Assembly (NCBI RefSeq): GCF_900167525.1
Contig: NZ_FUZQ01000002.1
Coordinates: forward strand, 186,001 to 250,000
Direction: 5' to 3'
DNA: 64,000 nucleotides
From: Krasilnikoviella flava
Lineage (GTDB): Bacteria > Actinomycetota > Actinomycetes > Actinomycetales > Cellulomonadaceae
Both the position numbers and the translations under genes were made by a program. Shown in pieces: positions 10,282 through 19,248 of this stretch. Below the pieces are notes generated by a model. It was not told the origin of the DNA, ran no database searches, and saw only the letters and a program-made list of their open reading frames with translations. The stretch's first letter is position 1; the number at the start of each line of letters is the position of its first letter.

Positions 10282-11337
10282 ACACGCGCACCCTCCGCAC
10301 CGGCCTCCGGGCCGGGGCACACGACGCCCCCGTCGACGGCGACGGCGATCCCGCTGTCCGACCCTGCGCTGGCCGAGCGGCTCGCGGACCGGATGGCGCT
10401 GGTCGACACCGCGCTCGACGACGCCGTGGCATCGGCCGACGCCCTGGCCGACGACGCGTCGCGCCACCTCGTCGCCGCAGGAGGCAAGCGGTTCCGCCCC
10501 CTGCTGACCCTGCTCGCCGGCGAGCTCGGCGACGGGTCGAACCCCCAGCTCGTGGACGCCGCGGTGGTCGTGGAGCTGACCCAGGTGGCGTCGCTCTACC
10601 ACGACGACGTCATGGACTCGGCACCCCTGCGCCGCGGGGCGCCCGCCGCGCACACGGTGTGGGGCAACTCCGTGGCCATCCTCGTGGGGGACCTGCTGTT
10701 CGCGCGCGCGTCGGCGCTCGTCGCGGGCCTCGGCCCCGAGGCCGTGGTGCTGCAGTCGCGCACGTTCGAGCGCATGTGCCTCGGCCAGCTGCACGAGACG
10801 ATGGGGCCGGGCGCCGACGACGACCCGGTGGCGCACTACCTGCAGGTCCTCAGCGACAAGACGGCGTCCCTGCTCGCGACGTCGGCCCGCCTCGGCGCGA
10901 TGTTCGGCGGCTGTGGGCCGGAGGTCGTGGAGGCCGTGGCGGCGTACGGCGAGAAGGTGGGCGTCGCCTTCCAGCTCGCCGACGACGTCCTCGACATCGC
11001 GTCCTCCGGCGACGAGTCCGGCAAGACGCCCGGCACCGACCTGCGCGAGCACGTGCCGACCATGCCGGTGCTGCTGCTGCGCCAGCGGGTCGCGCGCGGC
11101 ACGGGCACCGCGGACGACGCCGCCCTCCTGGCGCGGCTCGACGGGGACCTGTCGGACGACGCGGCGCTCGCCGCCGTCGTCGAGGACCTGCGCGCGCACG
11201 ACGTGCTCGCCGAGACGCGGGCGCTCGCCGTCCGCGGTGCGCGCGAGGCCGCGCAGGAGCTGGAGCCGTTGCCGGACGGGTCGGTCAAGGACGCGCTCGC
11301 CGACCTCGCGGGAGCGCTCGCCGACCGCACGGTCTGA
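10279..11337 (+). CDS. Long-chain polyprenyl diphosphate synthase
   Basis: Trans-isoprenyl diphosphate synthase that extends allylic diphosphates with isopentenyl diphosphate to make the isoprenoid chain of a quinone. Both aspartate-rich motifs are intact: DDVMD at 109-113 (LYHDDVMDSAPLRRG) and DDVLD at 235-239 (FQLADDVLDIAS). GGKRFRP at 68-74 binds the diphosphate. The GTG start gives 352 residues, normal for the family; the first ~25 residues are low complexity. Position right after nuo suggests it makes the menaquinone side chain for complex I's substrate. Product chain length cannot be read with certainty. It could also feed the UbiA/type III PKS cluster that follows. Confidence 0.88.
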   Translation: MTRAPSAPASGPGHTTPPSTATAIPLSDPALAERLADRMALVDTALDDAVASADALADDASRHLVAAGGKRFRPLLTLLAGELGDGSNPQLVDAAVVVELTQVASLYHDDVMDSAPLRRGAPAAHTVWGNSVAILVGDLLFARASALVAGLGPEAVVLQSRTFERMCLGQLHETMGPGADDDPVAHYLQVLSDKTASLLATSARLGAMFGGCGPEVVEAVAAYGEKVGVAFQLADDVLDIASSGDESGKTPGTDLREHVPTMPVLLLRQRVARGTGTADDAALLARLDGDLSDDAALAAVVEDLRAHDVLAETRALAVRGAREAAQELEPLPDGSVKDALADLAGALADRTV

Positions 11338-11376
11338 CGCCCTCAGGCCACGCGGTCTGACACGGCCGGCCCGCCC

Positions 11377-11952
11377 TCAGGCCGCCAGACGTGCGGCGGT
11401 GACCGCGATCGCGGTGCCGAGCAGCATGAACGGGCCGAAGGGCAGCGCCGTCGTGCGGGTAGCCCGGCGCGCGGCGATGAGCACGATCGACACGATCCCG
11501 CCGAGCAGGAACGGCAGCGCCGCGGCCGCCAGCAGGGTCGACCACCCGTACCAGGCGCCGATCATGCCGAGCGGCACGGCCAGCTTGACGTCGCCCCGGC
11601 CCATCCCGGCAGGGCTGACCAGGTGCAGCGCGAGGTAGGCCGCGCCGAGGGCCAGGCCGCCGACCAGCGCGCGCAGCGCCGCGTCCCAGGCTCCCGAGCC
11701 GGCGGCGGCCAGGAGCAGCAGCGCTGCGACGGCCGCGGTGGTCGGGTAGCTGAGGGCGTCCGGGAGCCGGTGGGTGCGGGCGTCGACGACGCCGAGCGCG
11801 GCCCCGCCCGCGGCCACGGCCACGAGGGCGGGGGTGGACCAGCCCGGCCCGCTGGCCCACACGGCCCAGACCGCGGCCACGGCGGCCACCCACGCCACCG
11901 TCCGGCGCCACGGGGCGACCGCGTCGCGGGCGCGCTGGACGATGGGGGGCAC
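11377..11952 (-). CDS. A24-family prepilin peptidase-like membrane protein
   Basis: Aspartyl membrane protease fold of the prepilin (type IV leader) peptidase family. The 191 residues contain about six hydrophobic segments. The two catalytic aspartates are in place: D57 in VVDARTHRLPD and D121 in the GxGD motif GMGRGDVKL. It lacks the N-terminal cysteine/methyltransferase domain of full-length PilD, as is usual in TadV/CpaA-type or single-domain actinobacterial enzymes. No pilin or secretion-ATPase gene is nearby, so its substrate is unknown. It lies 81 bp downstream of the ubiA-like gene on the same strand and converges with the polyprenyl synthase gene. Confidence 0.8.
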   Translation of the reverse strand: MPPIVQRARDAVAPWRRTVAWVAAVAAVWAVWASGPGWSTPALVAVAAGGAALGVVDARTHRLPDALSYPTTAAVAALLLLAAAGSGAWDAALRALVGGLALGAAYLALHLVSPAGMGRGDVKLAVPLGMIGAWYGWSTLLAAAALPFLLGGIVSIVLIAARRATRTTALPFGPFMLLGTAIAVTAARLAA

Positions 11953-12033
11953 CCCCGGATGCTATGCGGGGGTGCCCGAAGGCGCGGCGCGTCGTCCACA
12001 GCCCGCGCGGGGGAGCCGACGAACCACGGGGGG

Positions 12034-12885
12034 TCAGCCCGGGAGGGCCACGGCGTCCGCCGCGAGGACGAGCTGCGCGACGCACACCGCGGCCACCGCC
12101 AGGCTCAGCAGGAAGGGCGCACGGCTGCGCGGCCGCAGCAGCCCGACGGCGCCCGCCGCGACCGCGAGCACCACGGCGCCGCCCGCGAGCACCGCCGACG
12201 GCCCGGCGGGCGCGCCCGGGGGACCGAGGAGGATCACGACGCTGCCCGCCGCCAGGACGACGGGTGCCAGCACGCTCGCCGCCCGGCGTCCCAGGCGGTG
12301 CGGCAGCCCTCGCACGCCGGTGGCGTCGTCGTCCTCGAGGTCGGGCAGCACGTTGGCGAGGTGGGCGCCGACGCCGAGCAGCGCGGCCGCCCCGACGGTC
12401 CAGCCCGCGACGACGCGGCCGTCGCCCGCCGCCGCCACGACGAACGCCGGCAGGAGGCCGAAGCTCACGGCGTAGGGGAGCCAGGACAGCGCCGTCGCCT
12501 TGAGCCGCGCGTTGTACGACCAGGCGCTGGCGACCGCGGCGAGGTGCAGCAGGCCGGGCACGAGCCCGGTCGCGAACGACAGGACGACGCACGCGCCCAG
12601 CGCGACGAACGCCCCCGTCCGCAGCAGGCGCGGGGTGACGTCGCCCGTCACGGTGGGCTTGTCCGGGCGGCCCACGTGCCGGTCGCGCGCGGCGTCCAGC
12701 CAGTCGTTGCTCCAGCCCACCGAGAGCTGGCCGGCCGCGACCGCCGCCGTGACGAGCACCGTGCGCCCGGCGTCGAGGCCCACACCGAGGGCGAAGACGA
12801 GCGCCAGCGCCGTGACGACCGCCGCGGGCGCGGGGTGCGTGGCCGCGAGCATCCCGCGTGCCCGCCTCGCGAAGTCGCCGCCCAT
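12034..12885 (-). CDS. UbiA-family prenyltransferase
   Basis: Integral membrane aromatic prenyltransferase, 283 residues with about eight to nine helices. The Mg-diphosphate-binding motifs are present: NDWLDAARD at 60-68, followed by RPDKP, and N179/D182/D186 in NVLPDLEDDDATG. ATG 12885 (MGGDFARRA) is chosen because it directly precedes the first helix; farther upstream codons run into the PKS promoter region. It is divergent from, and only 79 bp away from, a type III PKS operon. UbiA proteins beside type III PKS, ICMT-like and FAD genes are known from the Actinoplanes agq cluster (AgqD), where the enzyme prenylates an alkylresorcinol-derived hydroquinone. By that analogy it may prenylate the PKS product. 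A role in menaquinone or another lipid is the alternative. Confidence 0.85.
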   Translation of the reverse strand: MGGDFARRARGMLAATHPAPAAVVTALALVFALGVGLDAGRTVLVTAAVAAGQLSVGWSNDWLDAARDRHVGRPDKPTVTGDVTPRLLRTGAFVALGACVVLSFATGLVPGLLHLAAVASAWSYNARLKATALSWLPYAVSFGLLPAFVVAAAGDGRVVAGWTVGAAALLGVGAHLANVLPDLEDDDATGVRGLPHRLGRRAASVLAPVVLAAGSVVILLGPPGAPAGPSAVLAGGAVVLAVAAGAVGLLRPRSRAPFLLSLAVAAVCVAQLVLAADAVALPG

Positions 12886-12964
12886 GACCGGAAAACTACG
12901 CCGGTGCGGCGCGCCGCGGGCGCCGCCCGCGCGGGAGGACGGCACGAGTGCCACGATGCGAAGC

Positions 12965-14053
12965 ATGTCGCGCGTTCTCGCCGTCGCCCCCGTCCTGCCC
13001 GGACCGGCCCACCCGCAGGGGCGCATCGCCGAGGTCGTGGCGCCCCTGCTCGCTCCCGCCGGGCCGCGGCGCGAGCTGGCCCGCCGCCTGCACGCCGCGG
13101 CAGGGGTGCGCACGCGGCATCTTGCGCTCCCGCTCGGCGACTACGCGCAGCCGATCGGCTTCGCGGAGGCCAACGCCCACTTCGCCCGTGAGGGCGCGGC
13201 GCTCGCCGAGCGTGCCTGCCGGGACGCTTTGGAGGCGGCCGGCGTGCGCCCGGTGGACGTCGACCTGCTGTTCTTCACGTCGGTCACCGGTGTCGGCGCG
13301 CCGTCGCTCGACGCCGGGCTGGTGGGACGCCTCGGACTGCGCCCCGACGTGCGGCGCCTGCCGTCCTTCGGCCTGGGCTGCGCCGGCGGCGCGGCCGGGC
13401 TGGCCCACCTGCACGAGCACCTCGTCGGGCACCCGGACCAGGTGGCGCTGCTCGTCTCGGTGGAGCTGTGCTCCCTCACGCTCCAGCGCGGCGACGGCTC
13501 GACGGCGAACCTGCTCTCCTCCGGCCTCTTCGGCGACGGGGCGAGCGCGGTGGTCGTCGCCGGGGACGACGTCGCGGCCGGGGGCGCACGCCCCGCACCG
13601 GAGGTCGTGGGCACCCGCAGCCGCCTCTACCCCGGCACCGAGCGGTACCTCGGGTGGGAGGTCCGGGACACGGGGTTCGGCATCGTGCTGTCCGCCGAGC
13701 TGCCGCAGCTGCTGCGCGCGCACCTCGCCGGCGACGTGAAGGACCTGCTGGCGCACCACGGGCTCGAGCCGGGCGACGTCGGCACGTGGGTCGTGCACGC
13801 CGGCGGGCCGAAGATCGTCGACGCCGTCCGCGACGCGCTCGACCTGACCGAGGACGCGCTCGCCCGGACCCGCGCGACCCTCGCGGCCCAGGGCAACCTG
13901 TCGTCGTCCTCCGTGCTGCACGTGCTCGCCGCGACCCTGGACGACGGCGCGCCGCCACCCGGGGGCTGGGCGGTGCTCATGGCGTTCGGGCCCGGGGTCG
14001 CCGTCGAGCTGGTCCTGCTGCGGGGGCGCGACGAACCGGGGGTGGGCGCGTGA
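12965..14053 (+). CDS. Type III polyketide synthase (chalcone/alkylresorcinol synthase family)
   Basis: Homodimeric ketosynthase that extends an acyl starter with malonyl units and cyclises the chain. The 362 residues carry the full catalytic triad: Cys139 (FGLGCAGG), His278 (WVVHAGGPKI) and Asn311 (QGNLSSSS). In actinobacteria the family makes alkylresorcinols, alkylpyrones or tetrahydroxynaphthalene. The following ICMT-like methyltransferase and FAD hydroxylase match the order of srsA-srsB-srsC (Streptomyces griseus) and agqA-B-C (Actinoplanes), so a long-chain alkylresorcinol is the best guess. ATG 12965 starts MSRVLAVAP. The stop overlaps the GTG of the next gene, indicating an operon. 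Confidence 0.9.
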   Translation: MSRVLAVAPVLPGPAHPQGRIAEVVAPLLAPAGPRRELARRLHAAAGVRTRHLALPLGDYAQPIGFAEANAHFAREGAALAERACRDALEAAGVRPVDVDLLFFTSVTGVGAPSLDAGLVGRLGLRPDVRRLPSFGLGCAGGAAGLAHLHEHLVGHPDQVALLVSVELCSLTLQRGDGSTANLLSSGLFGDGASAVVVAGDDVAAGGARPAPEVVGTRSRLYPGTERYLGWEVRDTGFGIVLSAELPQLLRAHLAGDVKDLLAHHGLEPGDVGTWVVHAGGPKIVDAVRDALDLTEDALARTRATLAAQGNLSSSSVLHVLAATLDDGAPPPGGWAVLMAFGPGVAVELVLLRGRDEPGVGA

Positions 14054-14574
14054 GCGCGGCGCTCTACGCGGCCCTGGTGCTCGCGACCGGCCTGGAGCGG
14101 TTGGCGGAGCTGACGGTCTCGGCCCGGCACGCGCGCTGGTCCTTCGCGCGCGGGGGAGTGGAGTCGGGGCGGGGACACTTCCCGGCGATGGTCGTGCTGC
14201 ACACCGGCCTTCTGGTGGCGTGCGTCGTGGAGGTCGTCGTGGCCGACCGCCCGTTCCTGCCGTGGCTCGGATGGCCGATGCTGGCGCTGGTGCTGGCGAG
14301 CCAGGGACTGCGCTGGTGGTGCATCGCGACGCTGGGGGAGCGGTGGAACACGCGGGTCATCGTGGTGCCCGGGCTGCCGCTGGTCCGCCGCGGGCCGTAC
14401 CGATGGCTGGCGCACCCCAACTACGTGGCCGTGGTGGTGGAGGGGATCGCGCTGCCGCTGGTGCACACGGCGTGGGTCACGGCACTCGCGTTCACGGTGC
14501 TGAACGCCTGGTTGCTGCTCGGGTTCCGGATCCCGGCCGAGGAGCGCGCGCTGCGGGCCGCCGAGGCCGGCTGA
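14050..14574 (+). CDS. Isoprenylcysteine carboxyl methyltransferase (ICMT)-family methyltransferase
   Basis: Small membrane methyltransferase, 174 residues with about five hydrophobic helices. The ICMT/phospholipid-methyltransferase signature is RRGPYRWLAHPNYVAVVVEG near residues 115-135, followed by the terminal FRIPAEERAL, which corresponds to the cofactor-binding R-x-x-x-EE region. Members next to type III PKSs (SrsB, AgqB) O-methylate alkylresorcinol-type phenols in the membrane. The GTG start overlaps the PKS stop, and the TGA overlaps the ATG of the flavoprotein, so the three genes are translationally coupled. Confidence 0.88.
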   Translation: MSAALYAALVLATGLERLAELTVSARHARWSFARGGVESGRGHFPAMVVLHTGLLVACVVEVVVADRPFLPWLGWPMLALVLASQGLRWWCIATLGERWNTRVIVVPGLPLVRRGPYRWLAHPNYVAVVVEGIALPLVHTAWVTALAFTVLNAWLLLGFRIPAEERALRAAEAG

Positions 14575-15656
14575 TGGGCGGCACCGGGGACGACCGCGAG
14601 ACCGACGTGCTCGTGGTCGGCGGCGGCCCGGTGGGGCTCGCGGCCGCGATCGAGGCCCGGCGCGCGGGGTGGGACGTCGTGGTCCTCGAGCCCCGCGCCG
14701 CGCCGGTCGACAAGGCGTGCGGGGAGGGGCTGATGCCGGGCACGCTCGCCGCGGTGCGGCGGCTCGGGGTCGACCCGCCGGGGTGGCCGCTTCGTGGGAT
14801 CTCCTACCGGCAGGCGGGGGTGGTCGCCGACCACCTGTTCGCCGGCGGCCCCGGGCGCGGCGTGCGCCGCACGACCCTGCACGCCGAGCTGCATGCGGCC
14901 GCGCTCGACGCCGGCGCGACGGTGCTGCCCCGGCGCGCGGAGGGGGTGACCCAGGACGTCGACACAGTCGTGGCAGCGGGGGTCCGGGCCCGCTGGCTGC
15001 TCGCGTGCGACGGGCTGCACTCGCGCGTGCGGAGGGAGGTCGGCCTGGACGCCCGGTCGCGCCGGTCGGGGCGGTCGGGGCCACGTCCGGGTCCGGACGG
15101 GCCCGACCGGCGGGGGCGCCGGTTCGGGCTGCGCCAGCACGTCCGCGTGCGGCCGTGGACGGACCTCGTGGAGGTGCACTGGGGGCCGGGGGTCGAGGCG
15201 TACGTGACACCGGTGGCCGCGGAGCTCGTGGGCGTGGCCGTGCTGGGCCCGCCGGGGGCGGACCTGGACGCGGCGCTGGCCACCCTGCCGGAGCTCGCCG
15301 CCCGGGTGGCGGGCGCCCCGCGGGAGGGGCCGGTGCGGGGCGCCGGGCCGATGCGGGTGGGCAGCAGGGCGCGCGCCGCCGGGCGCGTGCGGCTGGTCGG
15401 GGACGCCTCCGGCTACGTGGACGCGCTGACGGGCGAGGGTCTACGGGTGGGGTTCGCCCAGGCGCGCGCCGCCGTCGCGCACCTCGACGACGCGGCCGGG
15501 TACGAACGGGCGTGGACGCGGGCCACCCGGGACGTGCGATGGCTCACGTCCGGCCTCGTGGCCGCGGCGACCTCCCCGCTTCGCGCCCGCGTCGTGCCCG
15601 CGGCCGCGCGAGCGCCGGCACTGTACGGCGCGGTGGTGGAGCGGCTGGCACGCTGA
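14574..15656 (+). CDS. FAD-dependent monooxygenase (geranylgeranyl reductase-like fold)
   Basis: Flavoprotein of the p-hydroxybenzoate hydroxylase fold, 360 residues. Three FAD motifs are visible: the N-terminal GGGPVG dinucleotide motif (near residue 17), the middle DG motif (ACDGLHSRVRREVG) and the C-terminal GD motif (LVGDASGYVDALTGEGLR). Automatic annotation often calls this subgroup geranylgeranyl reductase. After a type III PKS and an ICMT-like methyltransferase, the SrsC/AgqC role fits better: hydroxylation of a methylated alkylresorcinol to a hydroquinone/quinone. A 12-residue Arg/Gly/Pro-rich stretch near residue 165 looks like an unstructured loop. Confidence 0.85.
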   Translation: MGGTGDDRETDVLVVGGGPVGLAAAIEARRAGWDVVVLEPRAAPVDKACGEGLMPGTLAAVRRLGVDPPGWPLRGISYRQAGVVADHLFAGGPGRGVRRTTLHAELHAAALDAGATVLPRRAEGVTQDVDTVVAAGVRARWLLACDGLHSRVRREVGLDARSRRSGRSGPRPGPDGPDRRGRRFGLRQHVRVRPWTDLVEVHWGPGVEAYVTPVAAELVGVAVLGPPGADLDAALATLPELAARVAGAPREGPVRGAGPMRVGSRARAAGRVRLVGDASGYVDALTGEGLRVGFAQARAAVAHLDDAAGYERAWTRATRDVRWLTSGLVAAATSPLRARVVPAAARAPALYGAVVERLAR

Positions 15657-15832
15657 GCGGAGCCTGGGGCAACTATGACCGACCTGCAAGACGACCCGTT
15701 CACATGGCGGGACGGTTGTGGCACCCTGGGTAAGGCTGGACCCTGAGAAGTGAGGCGACCCTCACCGGCTCGCAGGAGAATCCTCCTAGAATCGAACGCC
15801 ACGCATCCCCGATCCGGAAGGCGTACCCCGCA

Positions 15833-17248
15833 GTGAGCAGCATCCGACCTCTGCGCGTCGCTATCGTCGGCGCAGGCCCCGCCGGCATCTACGCCGCGGA
15901 CATCCTGTCGAAGACCGACCTCGACGTGAGCATCGACCTCTTCGAGCGCCTGCCCGCCCCGTTCGGCCTCGTGCGCTACGGCGTCGCCCCGGACCACCCG
16001 CGCATCAAGCAGATCATCACCGCGCTGCACCGCGTGCTGAGCCGCGGCGACGTCCGCCTGCTGGGCAACGTGGACTACGGCGTCGACCTCAAGCTCGACG
16101 ACCTGCGCCAGTTCTACGATGCCGTGATCTTCTCGACGGGCGCGATCAAGGACCACGACCTGCCGCTGCCGGGCATCGACCTCGAGGGCTCGTACGGCGC
16201 CGCCGACTTCGTGTCCTGGTACGACGGTCACCCCGACGTGCCGCGCACCTGGCCGCTGGAGGCCAAGGAGGTCGCCGTGCTGGGCGCGGGGAACGTCGCG
16301 CTCGACGTCGCCCGCATCCTCGCCAAGCACGCGGACGACCTGCTGCCCACCGAGATCCCGGCGAACGTGTACGACATCCTCAAGACGTCGCCGGTCACCG
16401 ACGTGCACGTCTTCGCCCGCCGCGGCCCGGCGCAGGTGAAGTTCTCCCCGCTGGAGCTGCGTGAGCTCGGCCACGTGCCGGACGTCGACATCGTCGTCTA
16501 CCCCGAGGACTACGACTTCGACGAGGGCTCGATGGCGGCCGTCGAGTCGTCCAACCAGACCAAGCAGGTCGTCAAGACCCTCACGGACTGGACGCTCGTC
16601 GACCCGGCCACGCAGAAGGCCTCGCGCCGCCTGCACCTGCACTTCCTGCACGCCCCCGCCGAGCTCGTCGGCGAGGACGGCAAGGTCGTCGCGCTGCGCA
16701 CCGAGCGCACCGCGCTGCAGGGTGACGGCACGGTCAAGGGCACCGGCGAGATCCACGACTGGCCCGTCCAGGCCGTCTACCGCGCCGTGGGCTACTTCGG
16801 CTCTGCGCTGCCGGAGATCCCGTTCGACGAGCTCAAGGGCGTCATCTCCAACCGCGAGGGCCGCGTCGTCGACCTCGACGGCGCGCACCTGCCCGGCGTC
16901 TACGCCACCGGCTGGATCAAGCGCGGCCCCGTGGGTCTCATCGGCCACACCAAGTCCGACGCGTCCGAGACGATCCGCCACCTGGTGGAGGACGTCACAG
17001 GCGTCGGTGACGGCGGCGACGTCGCCGCCGGCGAGCTGTCCGGCGGCCGCACCGCGACGCAGGCGGACCCGCAGGCCGTGCTCGACTTCCTCGCCGACCG
17101 CGGCGTGGACGTCGTCGAGTGGGACGACTTCGTCCTCCTCGACGAGCACGAGAAGTCGCTCGGCGAGCCGCACGGCCGCCAGCGCATCAAGGTCGTCCCG
17201 CGCGACGAGATGCTCGACATCGCCAAGGGGCGCGGCTCCGCCGGCTGA
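15833..17248 (+). CDS. fprA: Ferredoxin--NADP+ reductase, FprA type
   Basis: Two-dinucleotide-binding-domain flavoprotein (adrenodoxin-reductase type) that moves electrons between NADPH and ferredoxin. The 471 residues contain the FAD motif GAGPAG at 13-18, the conserved [14 protein letters not shown], the NADP motif [15 protein letters not shown], and the closing signature [18 protein letters not shown]. The GTG start (15833) is preceded by GGAAGG. TAGAAT at 15787-15792 could be the -10. The gene is monocistronic; a palindromic repeat follows 21 bp after the stop. Likely partners are P450s or other ferredoxin-dependent enzymes, not seen in this window. Confidence 0.93.
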   Translation: MSSIRPLRVAIVGAGPAGIYAADILSKTDLDVSIDLFERLPAPFGLVRYGVAPDHPRIKQIITALHRVLSRGDVRLLGNVDYGVDLKLDDLRQFYDAVIFSTGAIKDHDLPLPGIDLEGSYGAADFVSWYDGHPDVPRTWPLEAKEVAVLGAGNVALDVARILAKHADDLLPTEIPANVYDILKTSPVTDVHVFARRGPAQVKFSPLELRELGHVPDVDIVVYPEDYDFDEGSMAAVESSNQTKQVVKTLTDWTLVDPATQKASRRLHLHFLHAPAELVGEDGKVVALRTERTALQGDGTVKGTGEIHDWPVQAVYRAVGYFGSALPEIPFDELKGVISNREGRVVDLDGAHLPGVYATGWIKRGPVGLIGHTKSDASETIRHLVEDVTGVGDGGDVAAGELSGGRTATQADPQAVLDFLADRGVDVVEWDDFVLLDEHEKSLGEPHGRQRIKVVPRDEMLDIAKGRGSAG

Positions 17249-17269
17249 GTCCGGTAGGACCCTTCGTCG

Positions 17270-17312
17270 CTCGAGCCTGTCGGGACCGTCCACCGGTCTC
17301 GACGGGCTCGAG
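17270..17312. repeat. REP-like palindromic repeat between fprA and htpX
   Basis: CTCGAGCCTGTCGGGACC (17270-17287) and GGTCTCGACGGGCTCGAG (17295-17312) form an 18-bp stem with two G-U-compatible mismatches. It belongs to the same family as 52262-52306 and could serve as the terminator of fprA. Confidence 0.75.
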
Positions 17313-17414
17313 GCACGAGGGGCGGGAACCGCCGGGGCCCTCGGTGCGTTCCCCCCGTGGGATCCTGCCGGTGCGCCGCACAGGCAGGGCGCACGGAAGG
17401 AGACGGCAGGACAC

Positions 17415-18308
17415 ATGGGCCATCAGCACTTCAACGGTCTCAAGACGGCGGCGCTCTTCGGCGTCATGTGGGCCGTGGTCCTCGGTCTGTGGGCGCTGTT
17501 CTTCCGCGGCAGCGCGGGCATGCTCGTCCTCTTCGTGGGGATCGGCCTGGTCACGACGTTCATCGGCTACTGGAACTCGGACAAGATCGCGATCCGCGCG
17601 ATGCACGCCTACCCGGTCACGGAGCTCGAGGCGCCGGAGATGTACCGCATCGTGCGGGAGCTCTCGACGGAGGCCCGCCAGCCCATGCCGCGCCTCTTCA
17701 TCTCGCCCACCCAGGCGCCGAACGCCTTCGCGACGGGGCGCAACCCCAAGAACGCGGCGGTGTGCTGCACCGAGGGCATCCTGCGTCTGCTCGACGAGCG
17801 CGAGCTGCGCGGCGTGCTCGGCCACGAGCTCATGCACGTCTACAACCGCGACATCCTCACGTCGTCGGTCGCGTCCGCGATGGCGGGCGTCATCACCTCG
17901 CTGGCGCAGTTCCTGCTGATCTTCGGCGGGGGCGACCGGCGCGAGGGCGGCAACCCCCTCGCCGCGCTGGCGATGGCGATCCTCGCGCCGTTCGCGGCGA
18001 TGATGATCCAGATGGCGATCTCCCGTACCCGTGAGTACGACGCGGACGAGGACGGCGCCAAGCTCACCGGCGACCCCATGGCCCTCGCCTCCGCGCTGCG
18101 CAAGCTGGAGTCGGGCACGGCGAAGGCGCCGCTGCCGCAGACCCGAGAGCTGCAGAACGTCTCCCATCTCATGCTCGCCAACCCGTTCCGCGGCGCCGGC
18201 ATGGCGAAGATGTTCTCCACGCACCCGCCGATGGCGGACCGCATCGCCCGCCTGGAGAAGATGGCCGGGGGCACCGGCTTCGGCCCCGGGGGAATCACCC
18301 GCTACTGA
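17415..18308 (+). CDS. htpX: Zinc metalloprotease HtpX
   Basis: Membrane-integrated M48 metalloprotease that clears damaged membrane proteins. The 297 residues start with two N-terminal helices (about 10-30 and 35-52), followed by the protease domain. HELMH at 137-141 gives the HExxH zinc site and E in [12 protein letters not shown] near 211 the third ligand. A second hydrophobic pair (about 155-175 and 190-207) separates them. The length and the C-terminal [15 protein letters not shown] signature are typical of the family. Confidence 0.95.
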   Translation: MGHQHFNGLKTAALFGVMWAVVLGLWALFFRGSAGMLVLFVGIGLVTTFIGYWNSDKIAIRAMHAYPVTELEAPEMYRIVRELSTEARQPMPRLFISPTQAPNAFATGRNPKNAAVCCTEGILRLLDERELRGVLGHELMHVYNRDILTSSVASAMAGVITSLAQFLLIFGGGDRREGGNPLAALAMAILAPFAAMMIQMAISRTREYDADEDGAKLTGDPMALASALRKLESGTAKAPLPQTRELQNVSHLMLANPFRGAGMAKMFSTHPPMADRIARLEKMAGGTGFGPGGITRY

Positions 18309-18369
18309 GGCGTCGTCGACGGCCCGTTCGGGCGGCGGGTCGCCGGGGCGTCTGCCAGGCTGACCAGCG

Positions 18370-19248
18370 ATGTCCCCGTCGAAGCCCGACCCGGTGCCGG
18401 ACGCCGGGCCCACCGCCGAACGTCCGCCGGACCGCCCGCCCGCCCCGGACGCCGGCAAGGCGCGCCTGCGGCGCTGGCAGGCGCGCACGGAGCGGCCGCT
18501 GACGGCGCTGGGGCTGCTCTTCCTCGTCGCCTACGGGGTGCCCATCGCCTGGCCGGGCGTGTCGGCCGACGTCCGCACCGTGTGCAGCGTCGTCCTCGCG
18601 CTGACCTGGATCCTGTTCGTCGTCGACTACGTGGTCCGCGTGCGCCTGGCGCCGCACGCCTGGGTGTACGTGCGAGGGCACCCGCTCGAGCTGGCGGTCG
18701 TCGTGCTCCCGGTGCTGCGCCCGCTGCTCCTCATCTCGGTGGTGATGCGGCTCAACCGGGCCAACGCGGTGCGGCTGCGGGGCAAGGTGGTGCGGTTCGC
18801 TGCGGCGGGCACCGGGCTCATGGTGCTCGTCGGCGCGCTGACGGTGACGCAGGCCGAGCGCGGGGTGCCCGGAGCCAGCATCGTCAATCTCGGGGACGGG
18901 TTCTGGTGGGCGATGGTCACGGTCACGACCGTCGGCTACGGCGACATGGTGCCCGTGTCCCCGACGGGCCGCGTCATCGCCGTCTGCCTGATGGTCGGCG
19001 GCATCGCGCTGCTGGGCGTCGTGACGGCGACCCTGTCGTCGTGGCTCGTCGAGCGGGTCACGAGGCCGCCGGTGGGCGACGAGGCGGAGGCTCCCGCGGG
19101 GTACGAGGGGGACGCCGCGCCCGTGGGGCTGGTCAGCCCGGCGCAGGTGGCCATGCTCGTGGCGGAGGTGCAGGAGCTGCGGGCGGAGATCGTCGCGGAG
19201 CGGCGACGCGCGGAGGGTCAGCGGGAGAGCGGAGCCGAGGGGGTGTGA
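18370..19248 (+). CDS. Voltage-gated-type potassium channel protein
   Basis: Six-helix cation channel subunit. The pore loop contains the K+ selectivity filter TVGYGD (V188-D192 in TVTTVGYGDMVPVS). An S4-like basic segment, VVMRLNRANAVRLRGKVVRF, precedes S5. The N-terminal 40 residues are Pro/Asp-rich. The C-terminus (AMLVAEVQELRAEIVAERRRAE) is a predicted coiled coil that could support tetramerisation. The protein has 292 residues, normal for bacterial Kv-like channels. The 3' end overlaps the convergent HAD gene by 31 bp. Confidence 0.88.
   Translation: MSPSKPDPVPDAGPTAERPPDRPPAPDAGKARLRRWQARTERPLTALGLLFLVAYGVPIAWPGVSADVRTVCSVVLALTWILFVVDYVVRVRLAPHAWVYVRGHPLELAVVVLPVLRPLLLISVVMRLNRANAVRLRGKVVRFAAAGTGLMVLVGALTVTQAERGVPGASIVNLGDGFWWAMVTVTTVGYGDMVPVSPTGRVIAVCLMVGGIALLGVVTATLSSWLVERVTRPPVGDEAEAPAGYEGDAAPVGLVSPAQVAMLVAEVQELRAEIVAERRRAEGQRESGAEGV

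Noticed and set aside
11338-11376. Short direct repeat (CTCAGGCCACGCGGTCTGAC-like) between the polyprenyl synthase and prepilin-peptidase genes
   Set aside because: Only two partial units over about 60 bp, without dyad symmetry or promoter context.
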